In this document: positions 33,722 through 43,019 of the stretch, in pieces | How the letters are laid out: the number at the start of each line of letters is the position of its first letter | Numbering within the stretch: the first letter of the stretch is position 1 | Source of the DNA: Methanoperedens sp049303315 | GTDB lineage: Archaea > Halobacteriota > Methanosarcinia > Methanosarcinales > Methanoperedenaceae | Assembly (NCBI GenBank): GCA_049303315.1 | Contig: JBAQMZ010000041.1 | Span: 1 to 64,000 of the forward strand | Length of the DNA stretch: 64,000 nt | Reading direction: 5' to 3' | Program-made: the position numbers and the translations under genes | Notes under the pieces: model-generated | The model's database searches: none | What the model saw: the letters and a program-made list of their open reading frames with translations, nothing else | Told to the model about the DNA's origin: nothing

Positions 33722-34420
33722 ATGAATGAAGGAGAGGTTGAGGCAATTTCAGGTGAAGACATACTTGAAGAACCCATCGAAATACTGGTAAACCTCGCCA
33801 AAAACGGAGAGATTGACCCATGGAACATCGATATCGTCGAGCTTACGGATAAATTCTTAAAGCACGTCGAAGAGCTTGAAAAGATGGATTTGCGCGTTTC
33901 TGGGAGAACACTTTTGTATGCCGCAATCTTGCTCCGGATGAAATCCAACGCGCTTGTGGAAGTGGATGAACCTCCAGGGGAAATAATGGATTATGAATCC
34001 GACAATTTTGAAATCAGTGATTATCCCATACCAGCGATGCCTCTTCGGCGCTCGTCCAACCGCCCTGTTACACTTGAAGAGCTGTTATCCGAACTGAAGA
34101 AGGCAGAAGCGGTAGAAAAGCGAAGGCTTGACCGCGTCAAAAACAAGACTGAAGAGCGCCGCACCACTATCGAGGAAGTGCTTTCAATCGCCCACGAGGA
34201 GGATATTGAAAGCAGGGTTGGGAAGATGAGAAATTTGTTAAATGAATTATTTGAGAAACAAAAATATATAAAATTCTCAGACCTATCTTCTCCTCTTGAC
34301 AGGACGGGAATGGTAATGGCTTACCTTTCCATCCTGTTTCTTGCCACAAAAAAGGAAATCTGGCTTGAGCAGGAAGAACTTTTCGGCGAGCTTTTCATAC
34401 GGAGGCAGGGAGCATCGTGA
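33722..34420 (+). CDS. scpA: Segregation and condensation protein A
   Basis: A 232-residue ScpA (kleisin) protein that bridges the SMC ATPase heads during chromosome condensation. Family blocks are EPIEILVNLAKNGEIDPWNIDIVELTDKFL near the N-terminus and GRTLLYAAILLRMKSNAL. A variable charged middle (KAEAVEKRRLDRVKNKTEERR) leads to a C-terminal winged-helix part (VMAYLSILFLATKKEIWLEQEELFG). Ten codons upstream are in frame but unlike the family. The stop overlaps the GTG start of scpB. No smc gene is in the window. Confidence 0.93.
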   Translation: MNEGEVEAISGEDILEEPIEILVNLAKNGEIDPWNIDIVELTDKFLKHVEELEKMDLRVSGRTLLYAAILLRMKSNALVEVDEPPGEIMDYESDNFEISDYPIPAMPLRRSSNRPVTLEELLSELKKAEAVEKRRLDRVKNKTEERRTTIEEVLSIAHEEDIESRVGKMRNLLNELFEKQKYIKFSDLSSPLDRTGMVMAYLSILFLATKKEIWLEQEELFGELFIRRQGAS

Positions 34421-35511
34421 GCGGGGATAAGGAGATTATAGAAGCTGCGCTGTTCGCATCAGGTGAACCGCTGGATACGGTACAGCTTCGAAACCTTATC
34501 AGAGGAAAGAATGTGCGGGAATTACTCCAGGAATTAATGGATGAATATTCGGCGCGCGGCAGCCCTATCGAGATAAGAGAAATCGAGGGCAGGTTCGTGA
34601 TGCAGGTCAAGCCTGAATTTGCCGAAAAGGTCAGGTCGCTTGCGCCCAAGGAATTACGCTCGCCAGTGCTTCGGACTCTTGCCATGGTTGCTTATCATCA
34701 GCCCCTGACCGTAGCTGACCTTGTGGATAGAAGGGGAGCGGCTGCGTATGACCATGTGAGGGAACTTGAAGAGTCCGGGTTTGTATCCGCATCGCCGCAG
34801 GGAAGAACGAGGCTTCTCCAGACAACTGCACGGTTTGCCGAGTATTTCAACCTGGATTCAGGCGACCCGGAAGCCATAAAACGCAAGATAATTGAACTTG
34901 CGCGCGAGCAGAAGATGGGGCTTGACAAATGGCTCGGGAAGCAGGGCATTGGGGTCACTCCCATGTATGAATCATTAATGGCGCTATGCGGAATTGAGGA
35001 ATACGAACTCGTAAATCCGTACAACCCGACTGACGAACAGCGTGACAGCCTGATGGACATGGGCGTGCTTGTGATTTCCAGGGGTTATAAAGAAAAGCTG
35101 GGCGAATACTTTGACGGCAGGATAATCGAAGTCCAGGCAACCACGTTTGAGGATTTGACCAATTCCATCAATATCCTCGCTGAATACGGAAGTAAAAGAA
35201 AAGTGAAGGAAAGTATCGAATATATTTCGGGTTTGAAGCAGGAGTATATCGAAAGAGCCAATTTCATTACTGCGAAAGTAGCGCCGCAAACTGAAATGGT
35301 ATCACGGATTGTCAATGAACTGCGACTTGGGATTTCAGGGGATGGCATCAAGATAGCGCCTGATTACGGTACTTCAAGCGAAGGTGAAATGATAGGAGGC
35401 GGGGCTGACATCCTGATTCCCACCCATAAGAATGCTGAAATGGATGTTATCAGGAGGATATGCCAGAGGTATGATGCAGTGATTGACGGATTAAAAAAGG
35501 TAAAGAAGTAG
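34417..35511 (+). CDS. scpB: Segregation and condensation protein B with long C-terminal extension
   Basis: A 364-residue protein. Residues 1-160 are ScpB: paired winged helices with IIEAALFASGEPLDTVQLRNLI, the LRTLAMVAYHQPLTVADLVDRRG block and SGFVSASPQGRTRLLQTTARF. Bacterial ScpB usually ends near 180-200, but this one continues for about 190 residues with a mixed alpha/beta region (LGEYFDGRIIEVQATTFEDLTN, then IGGGADILIPTHKNAEMDVIRRI) that I do not recognise. The start is GTG at 34417, overlapping the scpA stop (GTGA). Both genes act in the SMC-kleisin complex. Confidence 0.88.
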   Translation: MSGDKEIIEAALFASGEPLDTVQLRNLIRGKNVRELLQELMDEYSARGSPIEIREIEGRFVMQVKPEFAEKVRSLAPKELRSPVLRTLAMVAYHQPLTVADLVDRRGAAAYDHVRELEESGFVSASPQGRTRLLQTTARFAEYFNLDSGDPEAIKRKIIELAREQKMGLDKWLGKQGIGVTPMYESLMALCGIEEYELVNPYNPTDEQRDSLMDMGVLVISRGYKEKLGEYFDGRIIEVQATTFEDLTNSINILAEYGSKRKVKESIEYISGLKQEYIERANFITAKVAPQTEMVSRIVNELRLGISGDGIKIAPDYGTSSEGEMIGGGADILIPTHKNAEMDVIRRICQRYDAVIDGLKKVKK

Positions 35512-35516
35512 AGGAT

Positions 35517-36122
35517 TTAATAACCTCTACCATAAGGCGTTGGCGTTCCCATTCCAAATATAAACGCTGCAATAACAGCCGCAAGAACTACAGTTATTAT
35601 GGCTATAACAATAATTAGTAAAACCACTGCCAGAACTGCTTTTCCAGTGGTGAGCTCATGAAGCTGGCGTATCCCAACAATTTCCACAACCAAAGACCAT
35701 ATTGCTGCGATAAAGCCTATAATCGGTATCCAGCCAAGCAATAATCCCGGAGTGGAGCCGTACATCACAGCTTTTATTGTCTGGGCAATTCCTTTCCTCC
35801 CGCCCACGATATACACGAAAATATGAAGGGTAGCGCCGCCTACAAATGCCCCGATAATTGAAAAAATCATAAACAGTACAAAGAATATTATCGCACCGCC
35901 TGCTCCTGCGCCAGCTCCCATCAGCATTCCAAGGTTTCGCCATCCCATCATCGAGCCAAATAAAGTGCCTACGAATGCTAACAATACTGCAAAGAGCGCG
36001 GAATATATCGCCGCAATAACGGCATAGTATTTTATCGCTTCGTCCAAGCTTTCCCCTTTTGTAGCGTCAAATGTTTTTGACGGCTCCAATAGAAATCCTT
36101 TTACTTTTTCAAAGAAATCCAT
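35517..36122 (-). CDS. YIP1-family integral membrane protein
   Basis: A 201-residue membrane protein with an N-terminal soluble start typical of YIP1 proteins (FEKVKGFLLEPSKTFDATKGESL). About five membrane spans follow, including a Gly/Ala-rich one (MLMGAGAGAGGAIIFFVLFMIF) and a Val/Ile-rich one at the end. The YGSTPGLLLGWIPIIGF segment is also typical of the family. Function is unknown in prokaryotes. It is convergent with scpB with only 5 bases between stops, and divergent from the AMMECR1 gene. Confidence 0.85.
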   Translation of the reverse strand: MDFFEKVKGFLLEPSKTFDATKGESLDEAIKYYAVIAAIYSALFAVLLAFVGTLFGSMMGWRNLGMLMGAGAGAGGAIIFFVLFMIFSIIGAFVGGATLHIFVYIVGGRKGIAQTIKAVMYGSTPGLLLGWIPIIGFIAAIWSLVVEIVGIRQLHELTTGKAVLAVVLLIIVIAIITVVLAAVIAAFIFGMGTPTPYGRGY

Positions 36123-36237
36123 GTATTACCACCAAGATTTTTAAAGAAGTTCAAACTATATATATTTTGGCTTAACTAAATAGTTTGTAATTTTAATCTC
36201 TGAAAAAACATATATTCCCGCAGGATAATCAATAATC

Positions 36238-36876
36238 ATGCTCACAAAACAAGAGGGAGAAATTGCAGTTCGCCTTGCAAGAAAGGCTATAGAGGAATGC
36301 CTGAAAAACGGGAAGAAAATCAACCCGGATAACCTGCCAAAAGTATTCAAAGAAAAACGCGGCGTCTTTGTGACGCTGAAGACCCCTAAGACCCCGTATT
36401 TAAATACGGGGACTGAGAAAAAGGAGCTTCGCGGCTGTATAGGGCGGCCTTATCCCGTGCTACCGCTCGGGGAGGCGATAATAGTATCCGCAATCAACGC
36501 CGCCCGGGACGACCCTCGTTTTCACCCTGTAAAACCCGAGGAGATAAATGACCTTGTTATCGAAGTAACGGTGCTCACTATTCCAAAACGTATAAAGGCA
36601 AAGCCAAAAGAACTCCCGGATAAAATAGTAATCGGGAAGGACGGCCTGATTGTTGCGGCGGGCATGAGTTCGGGGCTCTTGCTCCCCCAAGTTGCAGTTG
36701 AACACGGTTTCGATTCTACTGAATTCCTGTGCCAGACCTGCATGAAAGCAGGGCTTATGCCTGATGCATGGCTTTCCGGCGCCGAAGTATATTCGTTTGA
36801 AGGACAGATATTCGAGGAAATTGAACCCTGCGGGGAGATTAAGGAAAAGGATATTAAGTGCGGGAATAAAGATTGA
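36238..36876 (+). CDS. AMMECR1-domain protein
   Basis: A 212-residue protein of the AMMECR1 family, conserved across archaea and eukaryotes, of unknown biochemical function. The signature LRGCIGRPYPVLPLGEAI is at about residues 63-80, with SAINAARDDPRFHPV, EVTVLTIPKRI, IVIGKDGLIVAAG and SSGLLLPQVAVEHGFD following as expected. The length is normal. The start at 36238 has no strong ribosome site; a TATA-like element (ATATATATTTTG) upstream suggests a short leader. DUF2111 follows 20 bases after its stop. Confidence 0.93.
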   Translation: MLTKQEGEIAVRLARKAIEECLKNGKKINPDNLPKVFKEKRGVFVTLKTPKTPYLNTGTEKKELRGCIGRPYPVLPLGEAIIVSAINAARDDPRFHPVKPEEINDLVIEVTVLTIPKRIKAKPKELPDKIVIGKDGLIVAAGMSSGLLLPQVAVEHGFDSTEFLCQTCMKAGLMPDAWLSGAEVYSFEGQIFEEIEPCGEIKEKDIKCGNKD

Positions 36877-36896
36877 CGATGAAAGGAGTGATTAAA

Positions 36897-37301
36897 ATGC
36901 CTGAATTATGTTTATCAGCTGATTCTAAAAGTGAGGAAATTCTTCCGATTGCAAAAATGGTGCATGAACTTTTCTCCCTTCCGGTCACGATGCGCAGCAA
37001 GAACAAAAGAGGCGTCAGGCTTGAGAAAGGGAAAGTGGTCGATAAGGATTATACTGGCCCGATACTTGAAGAGGCTTTAATTAAGAATTGTGTTATCCAT
37101 ACCATACCGGATAGGGGCGCATACAAGGGAATACCGGTAGTAGTTGCCCCGATCAAGGACAGCGAAGGAAATCCTATCGCGGTTGTGGGTATTGTGGATG
37201 TGGTCTGCACCATCGACCTTGCTTCTGTATTCGGGAATTACCCGCAGATAGTGCGGCAGGTGGAAGAAAAGAAAGAGAAGAAATTTGAACCAAAGGGTTA
37301 A
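36897..37301 (+). CDS. DUF2111 family protein
   Basis: A 134-residue protein matching the DUF2111 family, which is found mostly in methanogens and relatives; function unknown. After ATG 36897 (ribosome site AAAGGAG) it reads as an alpha/beta domain with VHELFSLPVTMRSKNKRGVRLEKGKVVD, and a second part (GIPVVVAPIKDSEGNPIAVVGIVDVV) that resembles a PAS/GAF-like ligand fold. It follows AMMECR1 by 20 bases, so the two are probably co-transcribed. The charged tail (EEKKEKKFEPKG) is likely disordered. Confidence 0.8.
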   Translation: MPELCLSADSKSEEILPIAKMVHELFSLPVTMRSKNKRGVRLEKGKVVDKDYTGPILEEALIKNCVIHTIPDRGAYKGIPVVVAPIKDSEGNPIAVVGIVDVVCTIDLASVFGNYPQIVRQVEEKKEKKFEPKG

Positions 37302-37343
37302 ATCTGATAACATTATAGTAAGCAGTCCTACCAGAGGTGAATC

Positions 37344-37493
37344 ATGGCAAGATTTCCAGAAGCGGAAAAAGTACTTTTACATATGAAGATATGCATGAAA
37401 TGCAATGCGCGCAATTCAGTACGCGCAACAAGATGCAGGAAATGCGGATATACCAATCTTAGAATGAAATCAAAGGAACTTAAGGGAACGTAA
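37344..37493 (+). CDS. rpl40e: 50S ribosomal protein L40e
   Basis: A 49-residue zinc-ribbon ribosomal protein of the large subunit. The N-terminus is MARFPEAEKVLL, followed by two cysteine pairs: CMKC and, after an Arg-rich stretch (NARNSVRATR), CRKC with GYTNLRMKSKE. This is the archaeal L40e signature and length. A ribosome site (GAGGTGA) precedes the ATG. It sits immediately upstream of the GGGPS gene (5 bases between). Confidence 0.95.
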   Translation: MARFPEAEKVLLHMKICMKCNARNSVRATRCRKCGYTNLRMKSKELKGT

Positions 37494-37498
37494 ACCAG

Positions 37499-38245
37499 AT
37501 GGTCGTCGAGGAACGCCTCAACCAGATAGTAGAAAAAGAAGGTGCTGTTCACCTTACCCTCATCGACCCTGATTCCCAGTTACCTGAGGAAGCAGGGAAA
37601 ATCGCACACGAGGCGTTTCTCGGAGGAACTGATGCGATAATGGTCGGGGGTTCTATGGGCGCTACGGGCGCCACAGTTGAACAGACCGTGCAGGCTATAA
37701 AGTCTGCCTGTGATCTTCCCGTTATTCTTTTTCCGGCAAATGCCGCGGGGCTGGCAGAGGGCGCTGATGCTGTATTTTTCATGAGCCTTCTAAATTCCAG
37801 GGATGTAAATTATGTTACCACGAACCAGGCTATAGGCGCGCCGCTTGTGTATAAGCATGGCATCGAACCGATATCCATGGCGTATATCATAATAGAACCA
37901 GGCGGAGCCGCAGGATGGGTGGGCGATGCACGCCTGATACCGAGGAATAAACCCAAGCTTGCAGTCGCATACGCGCTTGCTGCAAAATACCTCGGTATGC
38001 ATTATATTTATCTTGAAGCTGGCTCCGGCGCAGATAAGCCTGTGCCTGTTGAAATGGTCGCAGCCGTGAAAAAGGCTGTGGGGGCAGAGACAAAGGTGAT
38101 TGTGGGCGGCGGCATCAGGGATGGGCCAACTGCCAGGGAACGGGTAAAAGCCGGAGCCGATATGATATGCACCGGCACGATTGTTGAACAGGTTCAGGAT
38201 GTTAAGGGAAAGATAGAAGAACTTGTCAAAGCGATAAAATCGTAA
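37499..38245 (+). CDS. Geranylgeranylglyceryl phosphate synthase
   Basis: A 248-residue TIM-barrel enzyme (EC 2.5.1.41) that makes the first ether bond of archaeal membrane lipids from sn-glycerol-1-phosphate and geranylgeranyl diphosphate. Key blocks are LIDPDSQ (21-27), GGTDAIMVGGS, PVILFPANAAG, YIYLEAGSGAD and the phosphate-binding loops VGGGIRDG and GADMICTGT. This is the archaeal group II-like form. It begins 5 bases after the L40e stop, so the two are one operon. Confidence 0.95.
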   Translation: MVVEERLNQIVEKEGAVHLTLIDPDSQLPEEAGKIAHEAFLGGTDAIMVGGSMGATGATVEQTVQAIKSACDLPVILFPANAAGLAEGADAVFFMSLLNSRDVNYVTTNQAIGAPLVYKHGIEPISMAYIIIEPGGAAGWVGDARLIPRNKPKLAVAYALAAKYLGMHYIYLEAGSGADKPVPVEMVAAVKKAVGAETKVIVGGGIRDGPTARERVKAGADMICTGTIVEQVQDVKGKIEELVKAIKS

Positions 38246-38262
38246 ATCCGGGTTTTCACTTA

Positions 38263-39153
38263 TTATTTTTCTTCAAGTTTCCTGATACTCTCGGAAAAAG
38301 AAAGAGGTTCAAACCCGAATATCTTTTTAAGGTCATTCGGTTCGCAAACCATGTTATTTTGCAGGGATTCTATCAGCCAGTAAACCACATTGGGATTCAC
38401 GGGAGCAAACTTTCCAAGCACTGCTGCCGAGAGCCGGTTCCACGAACCTGGAATGGAAATAAAAATCTTTTTTAATCCAAGTTCCTCCGCGTACTGTTGT
38501 ATCAATTCTTTATATGTAATAATCTGCGAGCAGCCTATGTCAAAACACCTGTTTAAAGTTTCTTTCCTGTTAAGGCATTCCACAAGATACCGTATCACGT
38601 CGTCTATATAAATGGGCTGCACCTGTGTTTTTTCCCATTTGAGAACCGGGATTATTGGAAATTTTCGAACAGCGGTATCCAGAATATCAAAAGCAGCGCC
38701 GCCGCGCCCTATAATAACCGAAGCCCTGAAAATCGTGTAACCGATTCCGCTATTCTTGATTATTTCTTCAACCTCCTTCCTGCTCTCAAGGTGATGCGAC
38801 AGCTTTTCATCAGGATTTCTCATGCCTGTGAGATGTATTATCCTTTTAACGCCATTTAGCTTGCAGGCTTTGACCATGTTATTTATTGCAAGCCTGTCGA
38901 GTATATCAAACCTTTTCTGCTCGCCCTTTGGCTGGTTGCCCATCATGTGAATAAAGTAATATACGGTGTCCATGCCTTCTGTTGCCCTGACCAGCGAATC
39001 ATAATCAAGGACATCGCCTGTTATGTAAGTGATATTCGGTTTTTCCTGGCTTGCCGGTTTCCTGACAAGGCACCTGACCTCTAAGTTTTTTTCAGATAAT
39101 GCCAGCAAAACACGGGCGCCTATGAAACCTGTTGAACCTGTTAGAAGTATCAT
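38263..39153 (-). CDS. NAD(P)-binding SDR protein (atypical, NmrA/epimerase-like)
   Basis: A 296-residue extended/atypical SDR. The dinucleotide-binding motif is LTGSTGFIGARV (4-15), followed by VRCLVRKP, which suggests NADP preference, and GDVLDYDSLVRATEGMDTVYYFIH. The usual catalytic YxxxK is not apparent at its normal site, where SRKEVEEIIKNSG follows HHLE. This is common in members acting on isoprenoid or complex-I related substrates. Its substrate cannot be named. It lies 24 bases downstream of the glycosyltransferase gene and is convergent with GGGPS. Confidence 0.82.
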   Translation of the reverse strand: MILLTGSTGFIGARVLLALSEKNLEVRCLVRKPASQEKPNITYITGDVLDYDSLVRATEGMDTVYYFIHMMGNQPKGEQKRFDILDRLAINNMVKACKLNGVKRIIHLTGMRNPDEKLSHHLESRKEVEEIIKNSGIGYTIFRASVIIGRGGAAFDILDTAVRKFPIIPVLKWEKTQVQPIYIDDVIRYLVECLNRKETLNRCFDIGCSQIITYKELIQQYAEELGLKKIFISIPGSWNRLSAAVLGKFAPVNPNVVYWLIESLQNNMVCEPNDLKKIFGFEPLSFSESIRKLEEK

Positions 39154-39177
39154 AATATATTTTTTTAAGGTTTAATC

Positions 39178-39939
39178 TTAACGTATGCTAATATATTCCC
39201 GTAAGTTAGCTATTCCAAGCTTTTCTGTGATATTATCTATTAATGTGGAGTTAAGTTCGCTTCCTATGTCAAGCTGGGAATAATAATAGAGTGTTCCGAG
39301 AAGCCCCAATACTTCTAAGCGTCTTGAGGAATTAATTACTTTAATATTTGGAAAAAACTTCGCAAATCCGATCTTGTTGATCCTGCGGCTTAAATCAACA
39401 TCCTCTAATAGAACATTCCGGTACCCACCACATTTAAAGTACGCTTCACGTCGTACACAGGTATTAAAACCTGGTAATGTTGGAGAACGTAATTTATCCT
39501 TCATTATAAAATATTTATTCGCAACTCTCTCTGCAAATTTTATTTGATATGTTTGTTCTGAGAATTTGAATCCTGTTGAGAATGCCACTAGCTCTGGATG
39601 GATTCTAAACATTTCAAATAAAAAGGCAATATAATACTCTGGTATATTAGTGTCTGCGTCGATAAATACGAAATATTTACTATTTTCATTTGCATTTATT
39701 GCCCCGAAATGTCTGGCGTATCCGATCCCAATTTCTTCACACTGAAGTACACAGTCTGCATATTTTTTAGCAATATCTATGCTTCCATCTGTGCTGTTAC
39801 TATCGGAAACTATTATTTCATAAGGAATATCTGTATTTTGGTTTGCAATCAATTCAAGGGTGGCTTTAAGGTATTTAGCTTCGTTGAGAACTGGAACAAT
39901 AACAGAAAGCTCTGGTTTTTGTCTCATATCTTTTTCCAT
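39178..39939 (-). CDS. Family 2 glycosyltransferase
   Basis: A 253-residue GT-A enzyme. The nucleotide-sugar-binding N-terminus is LSVIVPVLNEAKYLKATLELI. The metal-binding motif is FIDADTN (DAD), and EDVDLSRRI near residue 190 supplies the acidic catalytic block. A C-terminal hydrophobic part may touch the membrane; no clear spans are present. It could act in polyprenyl-sugar, S-layer glycan or lipid synthesis. The gene is AT-rich, lies 18 bases after the STAND NTPase gene and 24 before the SDR gene, suggesting one transcript. Confidence 0.88.
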   Translation of the reverse strand: MEKDMRQKPELSVIVPVLNEAKYLKATLELIANQNTDIPYEIIVSDSNSTDGSIDIAKKYADCVLQCEEIGIGYARHFGAINANENSKYFVFIDADTNIPEYYIAFLFEMFRIHPELVAFSTGFKFSEQTYQIKFAERVANKYFIMKDKLRSPTLPGFNTCVRREAYFKCGGYRNVLLEDVDLSRRINKIGFAKFFPNIKVINSSRRLEVLGLLGTLYYYSQLDIGSELNSTLIDNITEKLGIANLREYISIR

Positions 39940-39957
39940 CTAAGGGCTATTAAGTAT

Positions 39958-42894
39958 TCAAGATATGGATGTTTTTTCCAGATACAAACCATTTAACAGA
40001 AAATTTGCAAATCCCGAAATATCCTTATTTTTGTGGCCACACAAATATCTTAATATTTCCTCTCTTTCATGTGGGTCTTGGTTCTTATATAATATTAAAT
40101 TCCCAACAAGAGAGAAAGCTGCTTCATCTTCATCTTTCATTATCTCTTTTAAATACGCATCAACGGTTCTTGGCACAATATTACCCATCAATATAATCAA
40201 AGGTATACTAACATATTTGTGGGACATGTCCTTATTTTCATATCCATAATCATAAACGTTCTTAGTAAACTTTTCAGGTTCGGTTTGAAGACGATACATC
40301 AACCAATTTGAAGTATCCAACACCAATTCGTTGAGAACATCTCTACCAACATCTAATATTTCATCTGTATCATATTTTTCAATGCATTTTATTGTTCCCC
40401 ATGTCATTACAGCGTTTACGAATGGTTCTGTGGGGCGAAATCCTGTTTTAAGAATAGAAGGCAAAGCTTTCAAATTCCTACAGAATTGAGCAACACGTAT
40501 TAATGGGTTAACATTTTTTATTTTTCTTTGAATTGCATAATTTTTATTTTTGATTCCTTTTTCAGTAATTTTTGCAATCTTTTTAATAGTAATATTATCA
40601 TGATTTATAAATGGATTTAAGTATTCAAAAGGAAATCCGCATTCGAATTTATTTGACATTAAATCTAATGCTCTTATTGTTACCAAAGCGATATATTCGT
40701 CATTTTCTTTTTCGAGAAATGGATTAAGATACTTTAAATCATCCATATCAAGCTCAGTACTCAAAATATCACTAACCTGAAAGAGTATCATGATCCACGA
40801 TTTTTTATTCTCCTCGACCACATCTCTGAGTAATTCAATTACTTTACGTTTATCATGTTTAAGTAATTCTGATAAAATCTGGACACTGAACCAAGGGTTC
40901 ATTGTTTTGTAATTTTTTTCGATGTAATCTATTGATTCCTTTATATCTAATTTCTTTATTTTGTTTAAATGATCTGTTATGCTAATATGTTGATATCCTG
41001 TTCCCCATTTATCATTATATACTTTTATATAATATTGTCTTAATGACTCATTAGGAATTAGACTCACTATTTCATTGAAAAATTTAACGTATTCATTAGA
41101 TTTTATATATTCTATAGTTAAGTTGTTCATATATCCCACAACTGCTTCGGCAAGTACTTCAGCAAACTGCTTATTTATATTTACAATTTCCTTCCAAATT
41201 TCTAAACTTTTGCCAGGATACTTTTTTGCGATAGGTATAGCTGAAAAAGCCACTCCCTCTAAAACTCTCTGATCTGTATATGATTCTATTATTTTATGAA
41301 ACACTTGAAATGCCCTTTCTTCATCTATTTTATGAATTTTATTAAAATATTCTCCATATTTTGAAATAAAAGTTGTTATAACCTGAGTGTTTTTAGATAG
41401 AATGAATTTATCAAATAATTCGAAAATTCTTCTTGTTTCTATTTTATTATAATCATCTTTTAAAATTTCGTTGATTACAAATACATAATAGATATTATCA
41501 TTAGGTGCCCTTAAGAAATAGTCAACAACATCCTCATTAATTACTCCATAACTTTTAATTAAATGATATGATGCCTCAAGAAGATTTTCTGGAGTAATAT
41601 CTAAGGACATATAATATCCACCAATAGATTTATGTAAACTCTTTTTCTTTGAAGGGATGATTTGTTCATAACAAAAATCTTTTAATATGTCATGCAAACC
41701 ATAGCCTTTATCTGTCTCTGTTATCAATTCTTTATTTTTTAAAAATAATATATCTTCTAATACATCTTTATCAATAATCGAGCTTAAAGCTTTTGAGTCA
41801 ACAGGAGTCCTAAAAGAGGACATAACTTTTAAAATATCCTGTTGATTGCTAGATAGTCCACTTAAAACACGGTTCATTAAGAATTCTTTATATTCGTCGC
41901 TATTAAAGAATTCAATAATCTCATTAGTATCCTTTTGTTCAGGGGAGTTAGCTTTATTAGCTTCAACAAAAGTTGATAGTGTCCAAGGATGTTGAATGAA
42001 TTTATATATTTTATCATATTGTTCTGGTTTCAATTGCAATTTTTTCTTTGAAAGATACTCTAATACTGTTAGTGAATCAAACCCTTCTAAATTCACATCT
42101 AATATTTTTTGTTTGTTGTCAATTATAAAATCTGGTTTTTCTCTGGATATTATAACAATAGTTGATTTTTCTAAACTACGGGCTAACTTTGAAAAAAACT
42201 CATCCATATCTTCTTTAACCTTTGGATTGAGTTTATGATAATCATCGTAAAATAAAATGTACTGATTAGAATTTAATGCCTCTATTACATAATTAGCAAT
42301 TTCACTAAAATCGTTACCTTTTTCTTCTTCTAGGTATTCGTAAAGTTTACTGTAACCATTACTATAAAGAAAATCAGCAAGATGCTTGATTATTGTTATA
42401 AATAATAAATCTCCTTTTGTTATATCTCTCCGATATATCTTGCAGTTTTTATTCTTTAAATTTTCCTGTAATTTTTCTGCCAGTTTGGTTTTTCCGATTC
42501 CAGCAATTCCTCGGATAACAATTATTTTTTTTTCCTTCAGCGATTCCATTAATTGTTTTTGTTCGCTTTTACGATTAACAAAGATAGAATCTTGTTGGTG
42601 GATATATGTAATTGCTCTCTCAATCTTTATTTTTCTTGATTTTTCAAAGTTAAGATAATACTGTAAAATTATACCAAAAATTGCAGTAATCGTAATAACT
42701 GCGAATGGATACGCTAATGCAATTCCTGTATATATTAATCCAAATATTGCGAGTGCAACAATGCTTAGATACAACAAAATAGGTTTATGTTTTTTGAGTT
42801 GGCGTTTAAGGTATATGGAAAGCCGTGAAAGGTTTTGGCCTTTTTCCTGTTTAAATTCGCATTTTTCAAAAGTCTCAATCTGTTTTTCACCCAT
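39958..42894 (-). CDS. Membrane-anchored STAND-type NTPase with helical-repeat C-terminus
   Basis: A 978-residue protein. After a charged N-terminus come two membrane spans (about 38-58 and 60-80). A STAND/NACHT-like NTPase domain follows, with Walker A RGIAGIGKTKLA (Gly129-Lys135) and Walker B ILFYDDYHKL (Asp217, Asp218), then a winged-helix-like region (HDILKDF). The long C-terminal part (about 450-978) is helical repeat, TPR- or HEAT-like (for example VAFSAIPIAKKYPGKSLEIWKEIV), and would be the sensor. The start ATG 42894 follows GAGGTGA. AT-rich DNA and domain plan fit NTPases of antiviral or signalling systems, but no known effector domain is fused; the membrane anchor may be the effector. 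Confidence 0.8.
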   Translation of the reverse strand: MGEKQIETFEKCEFKQEKGQNLSRLSIYLKRQLKKHKPILLYLSIVALAIFGLIYTGIALAYPFAVITITAIFGIILQYYLNFEKSRKIKIERAITYIHQQDSIFVNRKSEQKQLMESLKEKKIIVIRGIAGIGKTKLAEKLQENLKNKNCKIYRRDITKGDLLFITIIKHLADFLYSNGYSKLYEYLEEEKGNDFSEIANYVIEALNSNQYILFYDDYHKLNPKVKEDMDEFFSKLARSLEKSTIVIISREKPDFIIDNKQKILDVNLEGFDSLTVLEYLSKKKLQLKPEQYDKIYKFIQHPWTLSTFVEANKANSPEQKDTNEIIEFFNSDEYKEFLMNRVLSGLSSNQQDILKVMSSFRTPVDSKALSSIIDKDVLEDILFLKNKELITETDKGYGLHDILKDFCYEQIIPSKKKSLHKSIGGYYMSLDITPENLLEASYHLIKSYGVINEDVVDYFLRAPNDNIYYVFVINEILKDDYNKIETRRIFELFDKFILSKNTQVITTFISKYGEYFNKIHKIDEERAFQVFHKIIESYTDQRVLEGVAFSAIPIAKKYPGKSLEIWKEIVNINKQFAEVLAEAVVGYMNNLTIEYIKSNEYVKFFNEIVSLIPNESLRQYYIKVYNDKWGTGYQHISITDHLNKIKKLDIKESIDYIEKNYKTMNPWFSVQILSELLKHDKRKVIELLRDVVEENKKSWIMILFQVSDILSTELDMDDLKYLNPFLEKENDEYIALVTIRALDLMSNKFECGFPFEYLNPFINHDNITIKKIAKITEKGIKNKNYAIQRKIKNVNPLIRVAQFCRNLKALPSILKTGFRPTEPFVNAVMTWGTIKCIEKYDTDEILDVGRDVLNELVLDTSNWLMYRLQTEPEKFTKNVYDYGYENKDMSHKYVSIPLIILMGNIVPRTVDAYLKEIMKDEDEAAFSLVGNLILYKNQDPHEREEILRYLCGHKNKDISGFANFLLNGLYLEKTSIS

Positions 42895-43019
42895 AACTTC
42901 ACCTCTATTAGTGCTATACTTATCAGTTAACAATAAACGATTATCTATTTATAAATTTTTCTAAAAGTGCCGGCTCTATAAGAAGTCTTATCATAAAGTA
43001 ATTATATTCTTTATACAAT

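Noticed and set aside
38263..42894. Single polysaccharide-synthesis operon including the STAND gene
   Set aside because: Spacing allows co-transcription, but the STAND protein has no link to glycan synthesis, so the functional grouping is not claimed.
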